From assembly GCA_023382335.1 (NCBI GenBank), contig JAMCPM010000014.1, forward strand, positions 57,337-121,336: DNA of 64,000 nucleotides, in the 5' to 3' direction. The translations under genes and the position numbers were made by a program. The notes below the pieces were generated by a model. It saw nothing but the letters and a program-made list of their open reading frames with translations, had not been told where the DNA came from and ran no database searches. The stretch comes from Actinomycetota bacterium (lineage in GTDB: Bacteria > Actinomycetota > Thermoleophilia > BMS3ABIN01). Position 1 is the stretch's first letter. Each line of letters begins with the position of its first letter. Shown in pieces: positions 35,138-45,025 of the stretch.

Positions 35138-36532
35138 ATGTCGAATAAAAAAGGGCCGGCGGTGGACGCCGCGGGAGGGGACGGGGTCAGGATCTTCAGC
35201 GCCACCTGGGTTCTGCCGATCGTCAGCGATCCCATCCACAAGGGCGCCGTGGCGGTCGAGGGCGACTCAATCAAGGCGGTGGGCCGGGCTGATGAGGTAA
35301 TCGCGGCCTATCCCGGCGCCGAGGTCACGGATTTCCACCATACGATTGTCATGCCCGGGTTCGTCAACTGCCACAGCCATATGGAGTACGCCGTTTTCCG
35401 CGGCCTCATGGACAACAAGAACTTCGGTCCCTGGATACTCGAATTCCTCGATCACAAGAGCAAGCTTTCCTACGACGATTATGTCGTCAGCGCCATGCTG
35501 GGCGCCTCGGAATGCGTTTCCTCGGGACTGACCACCTCGGCCGACTCGATGTACTCGGGCGCCAGCCTGGGCGCCATCGGGCAGGCGGGCTTGAGGGCCC
35601 GCGCTTACCAGGAGGTCTTCGGCCTCGACGACAACAAGCTCGGTGAGACCATGTCACAACTCGAAGACAAGCTCAATGAACTCGAAGAAGATTCAAGCGG
35701 CCTGATCGAGATCGGCATCGCCCCGCATGCCACCTACACCGTCAGCGCCAGCCTCTATCGCGCCATCGCCGAGTTCGCCCGGGAGCGGGGCATGAAGATA
35801 ACCACTCACCTGGCGGAGAGCAGGGCGGAGTCGATCTACATCAGATCCGGTTCCGGGATCCTTGCCCTCGATTTTCGCGAGAAGGTCGGCTGGGATTATC
35901 TGAGCCACGAACCCTTCGGCGTCACCCCGGTCAAATACCTGCAGCAATGGAACGTCTTCGGCCCCGGTTTTCTTGCCGCCCACTGCGTGCACGTAGCGCC
36001 AGCCGACGTCGAGGCTCTGGCCAGATACGACGTCGCCATCGCCCACTGCCCCAAGAGCAACGCCAAACTGGGATGCGGCATAGCGCCGCTGCCGGCCTTC
36101 CTGCAAGCCGGCATCCGCGTCGGTTTCGGCACCGACAGCCCCGCCAGCAGCAATATCATGGACATGTTCGGCGAGATGCGCACGGCCATCTTCCTCCACC
36201 GGGGCGTCGAGCGCGACGCCGCCGTCCTGGGAGCGGCCGAATGCGTGCAGATGGCCACTCTCGGCGGCGCCAGGGCTCTGGGCATGGAGGACAGGATCGG
36301 TTCGCTCGAGCCCGGCAAACAGGCGGATATCATCGCCGTCGACATGGAATACAGCCATTTCACGCCCATACACGACCCCTACTCGGCGCTGGTCTTCGGA
36401 GCCAACCAGGAAGACGTCTTTTTCACGATGGTGGCCGGCCGGCTGCTATACACGCGCAAGGTCTTTGTCACTCTCGACGAGGAAGAAATCACCAAAAAAG
36501 CACGCGAGGTCAAGGACAAACTTTGGCAGTAA
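35138..36532 (+). CDS. Metal-dependent amidohydrolase, MTA/SAH/aminodeoxyfutalosine deaminase-like
   Basis: This 464-residue TIM-barrel amidohydrolase has the metal ligands NCHSHMEYAVFRG, then HATYTVS, HLAES, and the Asp motif FGTDSPASSN. The family includes adenosine-type deaminases acting on methylthioadenosine, S-adenosylhomocysteine or 6-amino-6-deoxyfutalosine (menaquinone synthesis). The sequence alone does not choose among them. No menaquinone (mqn) or methionine-salvage gene is adjacent. GGAGG precedes the ATG. Confidence 0.85.
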   Translation: MSNKKGPAVDAAGGDGVRIFSATWVLPIVSDPIHKGAVAVEGDSIKAVGRADEVIAAYPGAEVTDFHHTIVMPGFVNCHSHMEYAVFRGLMDNKNFGPWILEFLDHKSKLSYDDYVVSAMLGASECVSSGLTTSADSMYSGASLGAIGQAGLRARAYQEVFGLDDNKLGETMSQLEDKLNELEEDSSGLIEIGIAPHATYTVSASLYRAIAEFARERGMKITTHLAESRAESIYIRSGSGILALDFREKVGWDYLSHEPFGVTPVKYLQQWNVFGPGFLAAHCVHVAPADVEALARYDVAIAHCPKSNAKLGCGIAPLPAFLQAGIRVGFGTDSPASSNIMDMFGEMRTAIFLHRGVERDAAVLGAAECVQMATLGGARALGMEDRIGSLEPGKQADIIAVDMEYSHFTPIHDPYSALVFGANQEDVFFTMVAGRLLYTRKVFVTLDEEEITKKAREVKDKLWQ

Positions 36533-36696
36533 TGCAGGATTACTGGTATTTAAGCCGAATGTAACGTATAATCCATCTAGTATATCCACGCTAAGACTCG
36601 GTTGTCCCCGTTCCTTTTCTGTAACCCTAAGGATCAACTGCGTCTGCTACATGCAGTGCGATCCCCTAATGGGCGCACAGAAAAGGAGTTATTATT

Positions 36697-37938
36697 TTGT
36701 TTGAAAATCTAGGTTTGGAAGAGCGCCTTCTCAAGGGCGTCAAGGCCATGGGCTATACCACGCCCACCCCCATCCAGGAAAAAGCGATACCGGTTGCTCT
36801 CGAAGGCAGGGACATTGTCGGCTGTGCCCAGACGGGCACCGGCAAGACCGCAGCCTTCATCCTGCCGCTGCTTCAGAACATGGGAACCCAGCACGGCGTC
36901 AAGGCTCTGGTTGTGACACCGACCCGCGAGCTTGCGGGCCAGATCGTAGACGTTGCCCGCCAGTGCAGCAAGTTCACCGGACACAAGGTCGCCGCTGTTT
37001 ACGGCGGCGTCGGTTATCAGCCGCAGAAGGACAAGCTTCGCCGCGGCGTCGACCTGCTGGTGGCGACTCCCGGCAGGCTCCTCGACCTTTCAGGCCGGGG
37101 GGACGTCAACCTCAGTCAGGTCGAGGTCCTGGTGCTGGACGAGGCCGACCGCATGCTCGACATGGGCTTCTGGCCCGACGTCAAGCGCATCATGAAGCTG
37201 ATTCCGGCCAAGCGCCAGAACATGCTGTTCTCGGCGACGATGTCGCACCAGGTTCTTGGTGTCATCGGTGATACTTTAAGCAGGCCCGTCCGCATCGACG
37301 TCGCGCCGAGCGCCACGCCGATCGAGGCGATAGAGCAGGCAGTCTACCCCGTCGGCAGCACCCAGAAGGGCGATCTGCTGGTCAAGCTGCTTGAAGAGCG
37401 CGACCTCGACCGGGTGCTCGTCTTCACGCGCACCAAGCATCGCGCCGACCGCGTCTGCCGCACCCTGTCCCGCAAGGGCATCAAGGGTGTCGCCATTCAT
37501 TCGAACCGCAGCCAGGCCCAGCGCCAGCAGGCGCTCGACGGCTTCAAGAACGGCAAGTACCGCGTTCTGGTCGCGACCGACATCGTCGCCCGCGGCATCG
37601 ACGTGGACAACATCTCTCACGTCATCAATTTCGACTTGCCCAACAAGGCTGAGGATTACGTCCACCGCATCGGCCGCACGGCTCGCGCCGGCAATGACGG
37701 CACCGCGCTCAGTTTCCTTTCTTCAGAGGAGACTTCGGCTCTGCGGGAGATCGAGGGTCTGATCGGCACGACGCTGCCCTGCGAGGACGTCGAGGGCTTC
37801 GATTACGATTACCGGGTTGTTCCCGATCCCAGCCGCGAGGCCACCAAGGTCAGGAAGCTCGTCTATAACGGCGGCGCCCTGTCGGGCAAGCGCCGGCGCA
37901 GCAGAAGGCCGGGACGCAGCATGGCCCGCGCCCGCTAA
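36697..37938 (+). CDS. DEAD-box ATP-dependent RNA helicase
   Basis: This 413-residue helicase has all the core motifs: the Q motif, AQTGTGKTA, PTRELAGQ, TPGR, DEAD, SAT, ARGIDV and HRIGRTARAG. The basic C-terminal tail (KRRRSRRPGRSMARAR) could bind RNA. The start is TTG 36697 with a strong AAAAGGAG upstream. A leader of over 100 nt begins near a TATAAT box (about 36575), which would allow RNA-level autoregulation as in cold-induced helicases. A strong terminator follows. Confidence 0.93.
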   Translation: MFENLGLEERLLKGVKAMGYTTPTPIQEKAIPVALEGRDIVGCAQTGTGKTAAFILPLLQNMGTQHGVKALVVTPTRELAGQIVDVARQCSKFTGHKVAAVYGGVGYQPQKDKLRRGVDLLVATPGRLLDLSGRGDVNLSQVEVLVLDEADRMLDMGFWPDVKRIMKLIPAKRQNMLFSATMSHQVLGVIGDTLSRPVRIDVAPSATPIEAIEQAVYPVGSTQKGDLLVKLLEERDLDRVLVFTRTKHRADRVCRTLSRKGIKGVAIHSNRSQAQRQQALDGFKNGKYRVLVATDIVARGIDVDNISHVINFDLPNKAEDYVHRIGRTARAGNDGTALSFLSSEETSALREIEGLIGTTLPCEDVEGFDYDYRVVPDPSREATKVRKLVYNGGALSGKRRRSRRPGRSMARAR

Positions 37939-37980
37939 GACGGGGCGTTAAAAGAGGGGCGTTGCAAGGGACGTTACATT

Positions 37981-38012
37981 GGGGACACACTAATAATGTG
38001 TCCCCTTTTTTT
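37981..38012 (+). terminator. Rho-independent terminator after the helicase
   Basis: GGGGACACA (37981-37989), a 7-nt loop and TGTGTCCCC (37997-38005), followed by seven T residues. Confidence 0.93.
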
Positions 38013-38075
38013 CTTCCCCTCTTGCTAGCCGGCGATCTCCTTGCCTGAATGTAGCTGTTGGGCTTCGTATTGGTC

Positions 38076-38081
38076 TATAAT
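38076..38081 (+). promoter_or_regulatory. -10 box TATAAT upstream of the TPR protein
   Basis: A perfect TATAAT about 100 bp before the start codon. The -35 element is weak. Confidence 0.45.
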
Positions 38082-38179
38082 ATTTGAGGTTGTTAATAAG
38101 CACTCTTTCGGGCGGTCGTCCGCGATGGCCTTGAAAATATCCTGATACCAGTAAACCTGCACGGGTGGGGAATTAATAC

Positions 38180-38866
38180 ATGCTACTAGACAGAAAAAGA
38201 ATCAATCGCTGGACGCGCTGGTTTGCGATCATGCTGGTCGTCGTCTTCGCCCTGGGAACCGTCTTCCTGGGAGTCGGCTCCAAGACCGGCAACATCTTTG
38301 CCGGCTGCGCCAAGGGCGCGCCCTCGGCGTCATCGAAATCATTCGAGGACCGCGAGGCCTATTACAAGGACCAGATCAGCGAGAATCCGCAGGACAACGT
38401 CAGCATGCTGGCGCTGGCCAATCTCTATGCTGACGACAGCGTCGGCCGCTATGACGACGCCATCACCTGGTTCAACAACGCGCTGGCGCTCGATCCCGGC
38501 AACGCGGACCTGCAGCTGCGCATCGCCACCATCTACATGAACAAGACCCAGAATTACGACGCTGCCGTCAAGCTTCTGACGGATCTTACCGCCAAGGCTC
38601 CCGACAACGCCAACGCCTTCCTCTACCTGGGCCAGGCCGCGAAGTCGGCCGGACAGAACCAGACGGCGATCCTTGCCTGGACCCGTTACCTGGCGCTGGC
38701 GCCAACCAGTGAATTCGCGGCGACGATCAAGGACGAGATCACCAAGCTCTCGGCACTGCCGGCGGTTACTCCTCCCCCCACTTCCACCTTGCCGGGAACC
38801 TCCGGAGCAACGGCGCCCAGCAGCCCTGGTGCCGCGTTGCCGTCAACTCCCGCACAGACCCCCTAA
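38180..38866 (+). CDS. Membrane-anchored TPR protein
   Basis: This 228-residue protein has one N-terminal membrane helix (about 15-35) and two to three tetratricopeptide repeats (about 70-170: YDDAITWFNNALALDPGN, then YDAAVKLLTDLTAKAPDN), followed by a Pro/Thr/Ser-rich C-terminal tail. Such proteins act as scaffolds for protein complexes. The large unbroken tail suggests exposure on the outer face. It lies alone between two terminator/promoter regions, with topA downstream. Confidence 0.82.
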   Translation: MLLDRKRINRWTRWFAIMLVVVFALGTVFLGVGSKTGNIFAGCAKGAPSASSKSFEDREAYYKDQISENPQDNVSMLALANLYADDSVGRYDDAITWFNNALALDPGNADLQLRIATIYMNKTQNYDAAVKLLTDLTAKAPDNANAFLYLGQAAKSAGQNQTAILAWTRYLALAPTSEFAATIKDEITKLSALPAVTPPPTSTLPGTSGATAPSSPGAALPSTPAQTP

Positions 38867-38956
38867 GCCCGGTCAGTGACGATCTTTTCCGACCCGGGTT
38901 TAGGCAAACCGCGGGTTGGAAAGGACTATTTCCGGTGGGCTGTTTGGGGCCGGATG

Positions 38957-38986
38957 TCGACATATCCTTCCTCGATGTGCTATAAA
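38957..38986 (+). promoter_or_regulatory. Candidate promoter of the topA operon
   Basis: TCGACA (38957-38962) and TATAAA (38981-38986) spaced by 18 bp. The leader has a small hairpin GACCG/CGGTC (39013-39029). Confidence 0.6.
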
Positions 38987-39050
38987 CCATCCTTGTTCAT
39001 GGTCGATAGAAGGACCGGTTTTTTCGGTCACACTATATAAGGGCGGTTTT

Positions 39051-41207
39051 TTGAAACTCATAATCACGGAAAAAGATACGGCGGCGAAGAAGATCGCCAG
39101 TATACTGGGCGGCGGCAAGGTGGCGGCCAGCTCATACCAGAAGGTCCCCATCTATACATTTTCCGCCGATTCGGAGGAGTTCACCTGCATCGGGCTCAAG
39201 GGCCACATCGTGCAGCTGGAATATCCCGAAGAGTATTCCGACTGGCGCAAGGTCGAGCCCCGTGAGCTGATCGACGCCGAGCTGATCAAGGCGCCGTCAG
39301 CCAAATCGGTGGTCAACGCGCTCAAGAAGACCGCCAAGGACGCGGGCAGCGTCATCATCGCCACCGACTTCGACCGGGAAGGCGAACTGATCGGCCTCGA
39401 GGCGCTGGAGCAGACCGTCGAGGCCAATCCGGCCCTGTCACAGGGAGTGCGGCGCGCCCGCTACTCCGCCCTGACCGCCGAGGAGATCAACCGGGCCTTC
39501 GCTGACACCACCGAACTTTCGATCCCGCTGGCGCAGGCCGGCGAGGCCCGTCAGGATATCGACCTCATCTGGGGAGCCACGCTCACCCGTTTCATATCAC
39601 TGGCGACGTCGAGGCTGGGCAACCAGTTCCTTTCAGTCGGCCGGGTGCAGAGCCCGACGCTGGCGCTGATCGTGGGGCGCGAGCTCGAGCGGCGCGCCTT
39701 CACGCCGGTTCCCTACTGGCAGGTGTTCGCCGAGCTGGGTTCCTCCCAGGGCGATTTCACCGCCCAACACAAAACCGACCGTTTCCTGGATGAAAAGGAG
39801 GCGAAAGCGGCGCTTGCCAGCGCCGGCGCTGCCGCCACCGGCACGGTCACAGCGGTCAAGTCGACCCAGAAGAAGCTGCAGCCACCGGCGCCGTTCAACA
39901 CCACCGCCTACACCAAGGCGGCCACTTCGCTGGGGATGTCCGCGGCGAGGGCCATCCGCCTGGCGGAAGACCTTTATCTCGGCGGTTTCATCAGCTATCC
40001 GCGTACGGATAACACGGTTTATCCACCGTCGCTCGATCTCAAGGAGATCCTGGCAGAGCTCAAAAAGAGCCGCGACCTGGAGCCGGCTGCCAGCGAGCTG
40101 CTGGGACGGCCCCAGCTAACGCCTACGCGGGGCAAGAAACAGACGACCGACCATCCGCCGATCTACCCGGTCGGCATGCCGACCGCCGGCGACAAGCTCG
40201 ACGACGCCCACTGGAAGATCTGGTTCCTGGTTGCCCGCCGTTTCCTGGCGACGTTAAGCGACGAAGCGGTCTCCGAGAGCAACCGCGTCGACTTCGACAT
40301 CGGCGGCGAGCCTTTTGCCGTCAGGGGTTCGCGCATCGTCGTTCCCGGCTGGCTGGGCGTCTATCCCTACTCGCGCAGCCGTGACGAGGAAGTGCCGCGG
40401 CTCGAGGAGGGCGAAGAGGTCAAGGTCAACCGGGTCTTCGACGAGCAGAAGGAGACCCAGCCGCCGGGACGCTACGGCCAGGGCCGCCTCATCGAGCTCA
40501 TGGAGCAGAACGGGCTGGGCACCAAGGCCACCCGCCACAGCATCATCCAGAACCTTTACGACCGCGGCTACATCAAGAACACTCCGGTCGAGCCGACCGA
40601 GACCGGCATCGGCATGGTCGAGGCGCTCAATACCTACGCCGACCGCATCACCAAGCCGGAAATGACCGCCGAACTCGAGGAAGAAATGAACTCCATCGCC
40701 GAGCAGGCCATGACCAAGGACGAGGTCGTCAAGCGCTCGCGCGAACTGCTCCATCTGGCTTATGCGTCCCTGGAGGAGCACAAGGAAGAGCTGGCGGGCA
40801 TCATCGTCAAGGGCATCCAGGAGGACAAGGTCGTCGGCGCCTGTCCCAAGTGCGGCAAGCAGCTGAAGATCATCCGCTCCAAGAAGACCAAGAAACGCTT
40901 CGTCGGCTGCGACGGCTACCCGGACTGCGACACGACCTACCCGCTGCCTCAGATGGGCAGGCTAATTCCTATGCACGTGGAATGCCCCGAGTGCCACTCG
41001 CCCAAGGTCAAGATCATCACGCGCGGCCGGCGCCCCTGGGAGCTGTGCATCGACCCGGAATGCTCGACCAAGGAAGAGTACCGCAAGAAGGCGGCCCTGA
41101 AGAAGGCGGAGAAAGCCGCCGAGGCGGCAACGGCCACCAAGACGGTGGTCCGCAAGGCGAAGGCCGGCGCCAAGCCGGCAAGCAAGACGAGGAAAAAAGC
41201 CTCCTGA
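39051..41207 (+). CDS. topA: DNA topoisomerase I, archaeal-type
   Basis: This 718-residue type IA topoisomerase relaxes negative supercoils. The Toprim domain opens MKLIITEKDTAAKKIASIL, the exact N-terminal style of archaeal TopA, and carries ATDFDREGE (D106, D108). The active-site Tyr316 is in ISYPRTDN. The C-terminus has two zinc-ribbon modules (CPKCGKQ ... CDGYPDC and CPECHS ... CIDPEC) and a Lys/Ala-rich tail. The start is TTG 39051. It heads the operon topA-tmk-holB-ricT-murI-queT-rph. Confidence 0.92.
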   Translation: MKLIITEKDTAAKKIASILGGGKVAASSYQKVPIYTFSADSEEFTCIGLKGHIVQLEYPEEYSDWRKVEPRELIDAELIKAPSAKSVVNALKKTAKDAGSVIIATDFDREGELIGLEALEQTVEANPALSQGVRRARYSALTAEEINRAFADTTELSIPLAQAGEARQDIDLIWGATLTRFISLATSRLGNQFLSVGRVQSPTLALIVGRELERRAFTPVPYWQVFAELGSSQGDFTAQHKTDRFLDEKEAKAALASAGAAATGTVTAVKSTQKKLQPPAPFNTTAYTKAATSLGMSAARAIRLAEDLYLGGFISYPRTDNTVYPPSLDLKEILAELKKSRDLEPAASELLGRPQLTPTRGKKQTTDHPPIYPVGMPTAGDKLDDAHWKIWFLVARRFLATLSDEAVSESNRVDFDIGGEPFAVRGSRIVVPGWLGVYPYSRSRDEEVPRLEEGEEVKVNRVFDEQKETQPPGRYGQGRLIELMEQNGLGTKATRHSIIQNLYDRGYIKNTPVEPTETGIGMVEALNTYADRITKPEMTAELEEEMNSIAEQAMTKDEVVKRSRELLHLAYASLEEHKEELAGIIVKGIQEDKVVGACPKCGKQLKIIRSKKTKKRFVGCDGYPDCDTTYPLPQMGRLIPMHVECPECHSPKVKIITRGRRPWELCIDPECSTKEEYRKKAALKKAEKAAEAATATKTVVRKAKAGAKPASKTRKKAS

Positions 41208-41217
41208 GCGGAGCCCC

Positions 41218-41844
41218 ATGTACTTCATCACTTTTGAGGGAATCGATCAAAGCGGCAAATCGACCCAGCTGAAACTGCTGGCTGACGCCGCTGCCGCCGC
41301 CGGCGTCGCCACGCTCAGCGTCCGCGAGCCCGGGGGCACGCCGCTGGGGGAGCAGATCCGCGAGATACTCCTTGGCCCCGAGCATGCCAACATGGACGCC
41401 TGGACCGAGGCCCTGCTTTACGCCGCCGCCCGCGTGCAGCTGGTCAGGGAAGTCATCAAGCCGGCGCTGATGCAGGGCAAGATCGTTCTCTCCGACCGCT
41501 ACATCGACTCTTCGCTGGTCTATCAGGGGATCGCCCGCGAGCTGGGCATCGACCGCATCCTCGACCTCAACCTGGGCGCCACCGGCGGCCTCATGCCCGA
41601 CCTCACCTTCGTATTTCACCTAGGGGTGGCGGCGTCACGCGAGCGCCTGGCCGGACGCGGCACCGCCGAGGACCGCATCGAGGGGGAGCCGCTCGACTTC
41701 CATCAGAAAGTCGAAGACGGATACCGCAAGCTCGAGGAGATGTATCCCGGAAGGATAGCCGGCATCGACGCCGGCGGCAGTATCGAGGAAGTACACGCCC
41801 GCGTCGTGGAGGTCTGCAGCGAGCGGCTGGGCCTGGAACTGTAG
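41218..41844 (+). CDS. tmk: Thymidylate kinase
   Basis: This 208-residue enzyme phosphorylates dTMP to dTDP. The P-loop FEGIDQSGKST, the DR(Y) motif SDRYIDSSLVYQG and the lid region RLAGRGTAEDRIE are present. It lies 10 bp after topA and 34 bp before holB; GGAGCC precedes the ATG. Confidence 0.96.
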   Translation: MYFITFEGIDQSGKSTQLKLLADAAAAAGVATLSVREPGGTPLGEQIREILLGPEHANMDAWTEALLYAAARVQLVREVIKPALMQGKIVLSDRYIDSSLVYQGIARELGIDRILDLNLGATGGLMPDLTFVFHLGVAASRERLAGRGTAEDRIEGEPLDFHQKVEDGYRKLEEMYPGRIAGIDAGGSIEEVHARVVEVCSERLGLEL

Positions 41845-41878
41845 CGCCGATCCGCCGGAAAAATTCCCCGAAGGATTT

Positions 41879-42988
41879 ATGACTGAGCTGCCTACAATCT
41901 TCAAAGGCCTCATCGGCCAGGACCAGGCCGCACGCATGCTCGCCGCCGCCGTCAGCCAGGGAGAGCCGAGCCACGCCTACCTTTTCCACGGCCCGCGTGG
42001 CGTCGGCAAGTTCCCGGCAGCGCTGAAGTTCGCGGCGGCGCTCTGCTGCGAGCAGGGTGGTTGCGGCGAATGCCCTTCCTGCGTGAAGGCGGCCAGGGGC
42101 GTCCATCCCGACATCGAGGTCATCGCGCCGGTCGGCTCGTTCATAACCGTGGACCAGGTTCGGGAGATCAACCGTAACCTCAACCTGCGGCCGCACGAGA
42201 GCCGGGCGCGCGTCTTCATCATCAGGGGCGCCGGCAGCTTCAATTCAGAGAGCGCCAACGCCTTTCTCAAGTCGCTCGAGGAGCCGCCGCCCTTCGTTTT
42301 CTTCCTGCTGCTGGCCGAGCACGCCGACGGCACCCTGGCGACGATCGTCTCACGCTGCCAGCCGGTGCGTTTCGGGCCTGTGCCGGCCGCCGATATCGAA
42401 ACCTTCCTGCTCGAGCACTATCAGGTGAGCGAGGTGGTCGCCCAGGCCTATGCCCGTGTCTGCCGCGGCGGCCTGGAGCTGGCCAGGGCGTTATGTATCG
42501 AGCCGGGTCTGCCGGAGCGCCGCCAGAGCTACCTGCAGATCGGTGAGAACCTCAGCCGTGGCGGCTGGGAGGGCGGCGCCAGCCAGATGGCCGCCGGGAT
42601 CATGGCCGCCGCCGCCCAGGCGGGCGAGACCGCTGAAGAAGATGCCGAGGAAGCCGTGCCCGAGGGGTTCCTGGCGGCGCCGAAGAAGCGCCGCGAGCAG
42701 GACGCCCACCGCCGCGCCGGCCAGGCGCAGCGGCGCGAGCTGTACCTGGCGCTCGATTTCCTCGAGTCCTGGTTCCGCGACATGATGGCGATGGCGGCCG
42801 GCGCCGGCGACGCCGTCCTCAACCGCGATTACGAGCTCGAGCTGGAGAATCTGGCGCTGCCGTCGAAGCTCGATAACTATCGCCGGGCGCTGGAGGCCAT
42901 CGAGGCCGCCCGCTCGAAACTGAGCTATAATGTGGAATTGGAGCTTGCTTTGCAGGCCATGTTCTATCAGTTGCAGGAGGTTTTGTAG
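41879..42988 (+). CDS. holB: DNA polymerase III delta' subunit
   Basis: This 369-residue clamp-loader subunit has the AAA+ fold: GPRGVGK, a zinc-binding CGECPSC, and SRCQPVRF (sensor-like SRC). The Walker A has Phe where Ser/Thr is expected (GKFPAA), consistent with delta' being a non-hydrolysing subunit. The gene follows tmk, the usual pairing, and its stop overlaps the ricT start by one base. Confidence 0.93.
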   Translation: MTELPTIFKGLIGQDQAARMLAAAVSQGEPSHAYLFHGPRGVGKFPAALKFAAALCCEQGGCGECPSCVKAARGVHPDIEVIAPVGSFITVDQVREINRNLNLRPHESRARVFIIRGAGSFNSESANAFLKSLEEPPPFVFFLLLAEHADGTLATIVSRCQPVRFGPVPAADIETFLLEHYQVSEVVAQAYARVCRGGLELARALCIEPGLPERRQSYLQIGENLSRGGWEGGASQMAAGIMAAAAQAGETAEEDAEEAVPEGFLAAPKKRREQDAHRRAGQAQRRELYLALDFLESWFRDMMAMAAGAGDAVLNRDYELELENLALPSKLDNYRRALEAIEAARSKLSYNVELELALQAMFYQLQEVL

Positions 42989-44199
42989 TGCCGGAAGTCG
43001 CAGAAGTCGTATTCAGGAATGGCTGCAAGGTCTATTCCTTCGATCCGGCCGGCCTCGAGCTAGATGTCGCCGACCAGGTAATAGTCAGGACCAGCCGCGG
43101 CATCGAGATCGGCAAGGTCGTCGTCGCCAACCACGAGCTGCCGCCCGAGGAGGTCGTGGCGCCCCTGGAAAAAGTCGTGCGCAAGGCCACCGACAGCGAT
43201 CTGTCGGCTGTGGAGCGCAACGAAAAACTGGCGGTGCGCGTCGGCCAGGTCTGTGAAGAGAAGATCTCGGACTACGGCCTGGACATGCGGCTGATCAACA
43301 CCGAGGTCGTTTTCGATGGCGGCAAGATCATCATCTCTTTCTTCGCCGAGGAGCGGGTGGATTTCCGCAGACTGGTCGAGGACCTTGCCAAGAAATTCCG
43401 CACCCGCATCGAGTTCCGCCAGGTGGGCGTTCGCGACGAGGCCCGCCTCATCGGCGGCTACGGCCCCTGCGGCCGGCGCATGTGCTGCACCATGTTCGCC
43501 GGCGATCAGCAGCCGGTCTCGATCAAGATGGCCAAGGAACAGAACCTTCCCCTCAATCCGATGAAGATCTCCGGAATCTGCGGGCGGCTGATGTGCTGCC
43601 TCAAGTACGAGCAGGAAGCTTACAAGGATTTCAAATGCCGCTGTCCCAACAAGGGCACGGTTGTCATGACCGACAAGGGCGAAGGCCGGGTCGTCGATTA
43701 CCTGGTGCCCAAGGAAAAAGTCTTGGTCAACCTGGGAGAGGCCGGACAGACCGAGGCTTCCCTGGAAGAGATCAAGGCGGCATCGGAGCGACCCCGCGAA
43801 GCGGCGCCCGTTGCAAGTGAAGGCGAGGAACAGCTCTCCGGCAGCGCCGCACGCCCCAGAGGCGAGGCTGCTCGACCCAGAAGCGAGAGCGACCGCTCCA
43901 GGGGCTCGCGCCCCCGTCCTGACCGCGACCGTTCCCGCGGAGGCGGCGACCGGGGCAGGGGCAGCGGCGGCCGCAGGCCGCAGGCCAAGGCCGCTGCGGG
44001 CGACCGGGGAAGCAACAGGCCCGCTGACAGGAATGGCAACAAAGCCGGCGCCAGCGTCAGCGACAATACCACGGAAAAGACCGGCGGCAAGCCGTCAGAA
44101 AAAGGCGGCGAAGGCGCCGAGGCCAAGGGCGGGCAGAGGGCTGCGCGGCGTCCCGGCGGCGGGCGCGGCGGACGGGGTGGCCGCCGCAGAAGGCGCTGA
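42988..44199 (+). CDS. ricT: PSP1-domain protein RicT (YaaT)
   Basis: This 403-residue protein has an N-terminal PSP1 domain (to about 265) with the characteristic double cysteine clusters CGRRMCC and CGRLMCC, and a Cys-rich CRCP. RicT members influence RNA maturation and phosphorelay in Bacillus. The last ~130 residues are an Arg/Gly/Ser-rich disordered tail. The start GTG 42988 overlaps the holB stop (TAGTG). The murI gene follows directly. Confidence 0.9.
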   Translation: MPEVAEVVFRNGCKVYSFDPAGLELDVADQVIVRTSRGIEIGKVVVANHELPPEEVVAPLEKVVRKATDSDLSAVERNEKLAVRVGQVCEEKISDYGLDMRLINTEVVFDGGKIIISFFAEERVDFRRLVEDLAKKFRTRIEFRQVGVRDEARLIGGYGPCGRRMCCTMFAGDQQPVSIKMAKEQNLPLNPMKISGICGRLMCCLKYEQEAYKDFKCRCPNKGTVVMTDKGEGRVVDYLVPKEKVLVNLGEAGQTEASLEEIKAASERPREAAPVASEGEEQLSGSAARPRGEAARPRSESDRSRGSRPRPDRDRSRGGGDRGRGSGGRRPQAKAAAGDRGSNRPADRNGNKAGASVSDNTTEKTGGKPSEKGGEGAEAKGGQRAARRPGGGRGGRGGRRRRR

Positions 44200-44200
44200 T

Positions 44201-45025
44201 TTGGACCCGCGCCCGATAGGCATGTTCGACTCAGGAGTGGGCGGGCTGACCGTCCTGCACGAATGCCTGGTCTCACATCCTCACGAAGATTTCATCTACC
44301 TCGGCGACACCGGCCGTTTTCCCTATGGACCGCGCAGCGCCGAAGAGATCAGGGCTTTCGCCTTTCAGATCGCTTCTCACCTGCTGGCCCTGGACGTCAA
44401 GCTGCTGGTAGTCGCCTGCAATTCGGCCACGGCGGCTTCGCTGCCCTGGCTGCAGGAGACGCTGAGCGCCTCGATCATCGGCGCCGTCCATCCCGAGGCC
44501 CAGGCCGCGGCGCAGGCCACCCGCAACCGCCGCGTCGGCGTCCTGGCTACCGAGGCCACCGTTGCCAGCGGCAGCTATGAGCGTTCGCTGCTCAATCTCG
44601 ACGCCGGCCTTGAAGTCTACTCACAGCCATGCCCCAGGCTGGCCTCGATGATCCAGAGCGGCGACGTCTCCTCACCAGAGATGGTCGAGACGGTAAAGAG
44701 CTACGCGGCGCCGCTCAAGGAGGCGGGTGTCGACACGGTCATCCTGGGATGCACGCACTATCCCCTGGTGACCCCGATGCTGCAGCGGGTTTTTGGCAGG
44801 GACGTAACTCTGGTAAACTCCGCCGAGGAAATCGCGCGCGAGGTCGGCGAGGTCCTGGAACGCAAGGAGATAGGCAACGACCCGGCCAGGGAAGGCAAGT
44901 ATTCATTCCTGTGCACCGGTGAGGTTGATACTTTCGTGGAAGTTGGCGCACGCTTTTTACAGATGCCGTTCGAGAACGTGCGACGAGTCGATACAGCTCA
45001 GCTGGAAAGGATTGGTGTGGCGTGA
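44201..45025 (+). CDS. murI: Glutamate racemase
   Basis: This 274-residue enzyme makes D-glutamate for peptidoglycan. FDSGVGGLTVL, the first catalytic Cys in ACNSATAAS and the second in GCTHYPLV are present. TTG 44201 gives MDPRPIGMFDSG and a normal length; the frame is open far upstream through the antisense-free shadow of ricT but with low-complexity sequence. The start lies one base after the ricT stop. Confidence 0.95.
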   Translation: MDPRPIGMFDSGVGGLTVLHECLVSHPHEDFIYLGDTGRFPYGPRSAEEIRAFAFQIASHLLALDVKLLVVACNSATAASLPWLQETLSASIIGAVHPEAQAAAQATRNRRVGVLATEATVASGSYERSLLNLDAGLEVYSQPCPRLASMIQSGDVSSPEMVETVKSYAAPLKEAGVDTVILGCTHYPLVTPMLQRVFGRDVTLVNSAEEIAREVGEVLERKEIGNDPAREGKYSFLCTGEVDTFVEVGARFLQMPFENVRRVDTAQLERIGVA

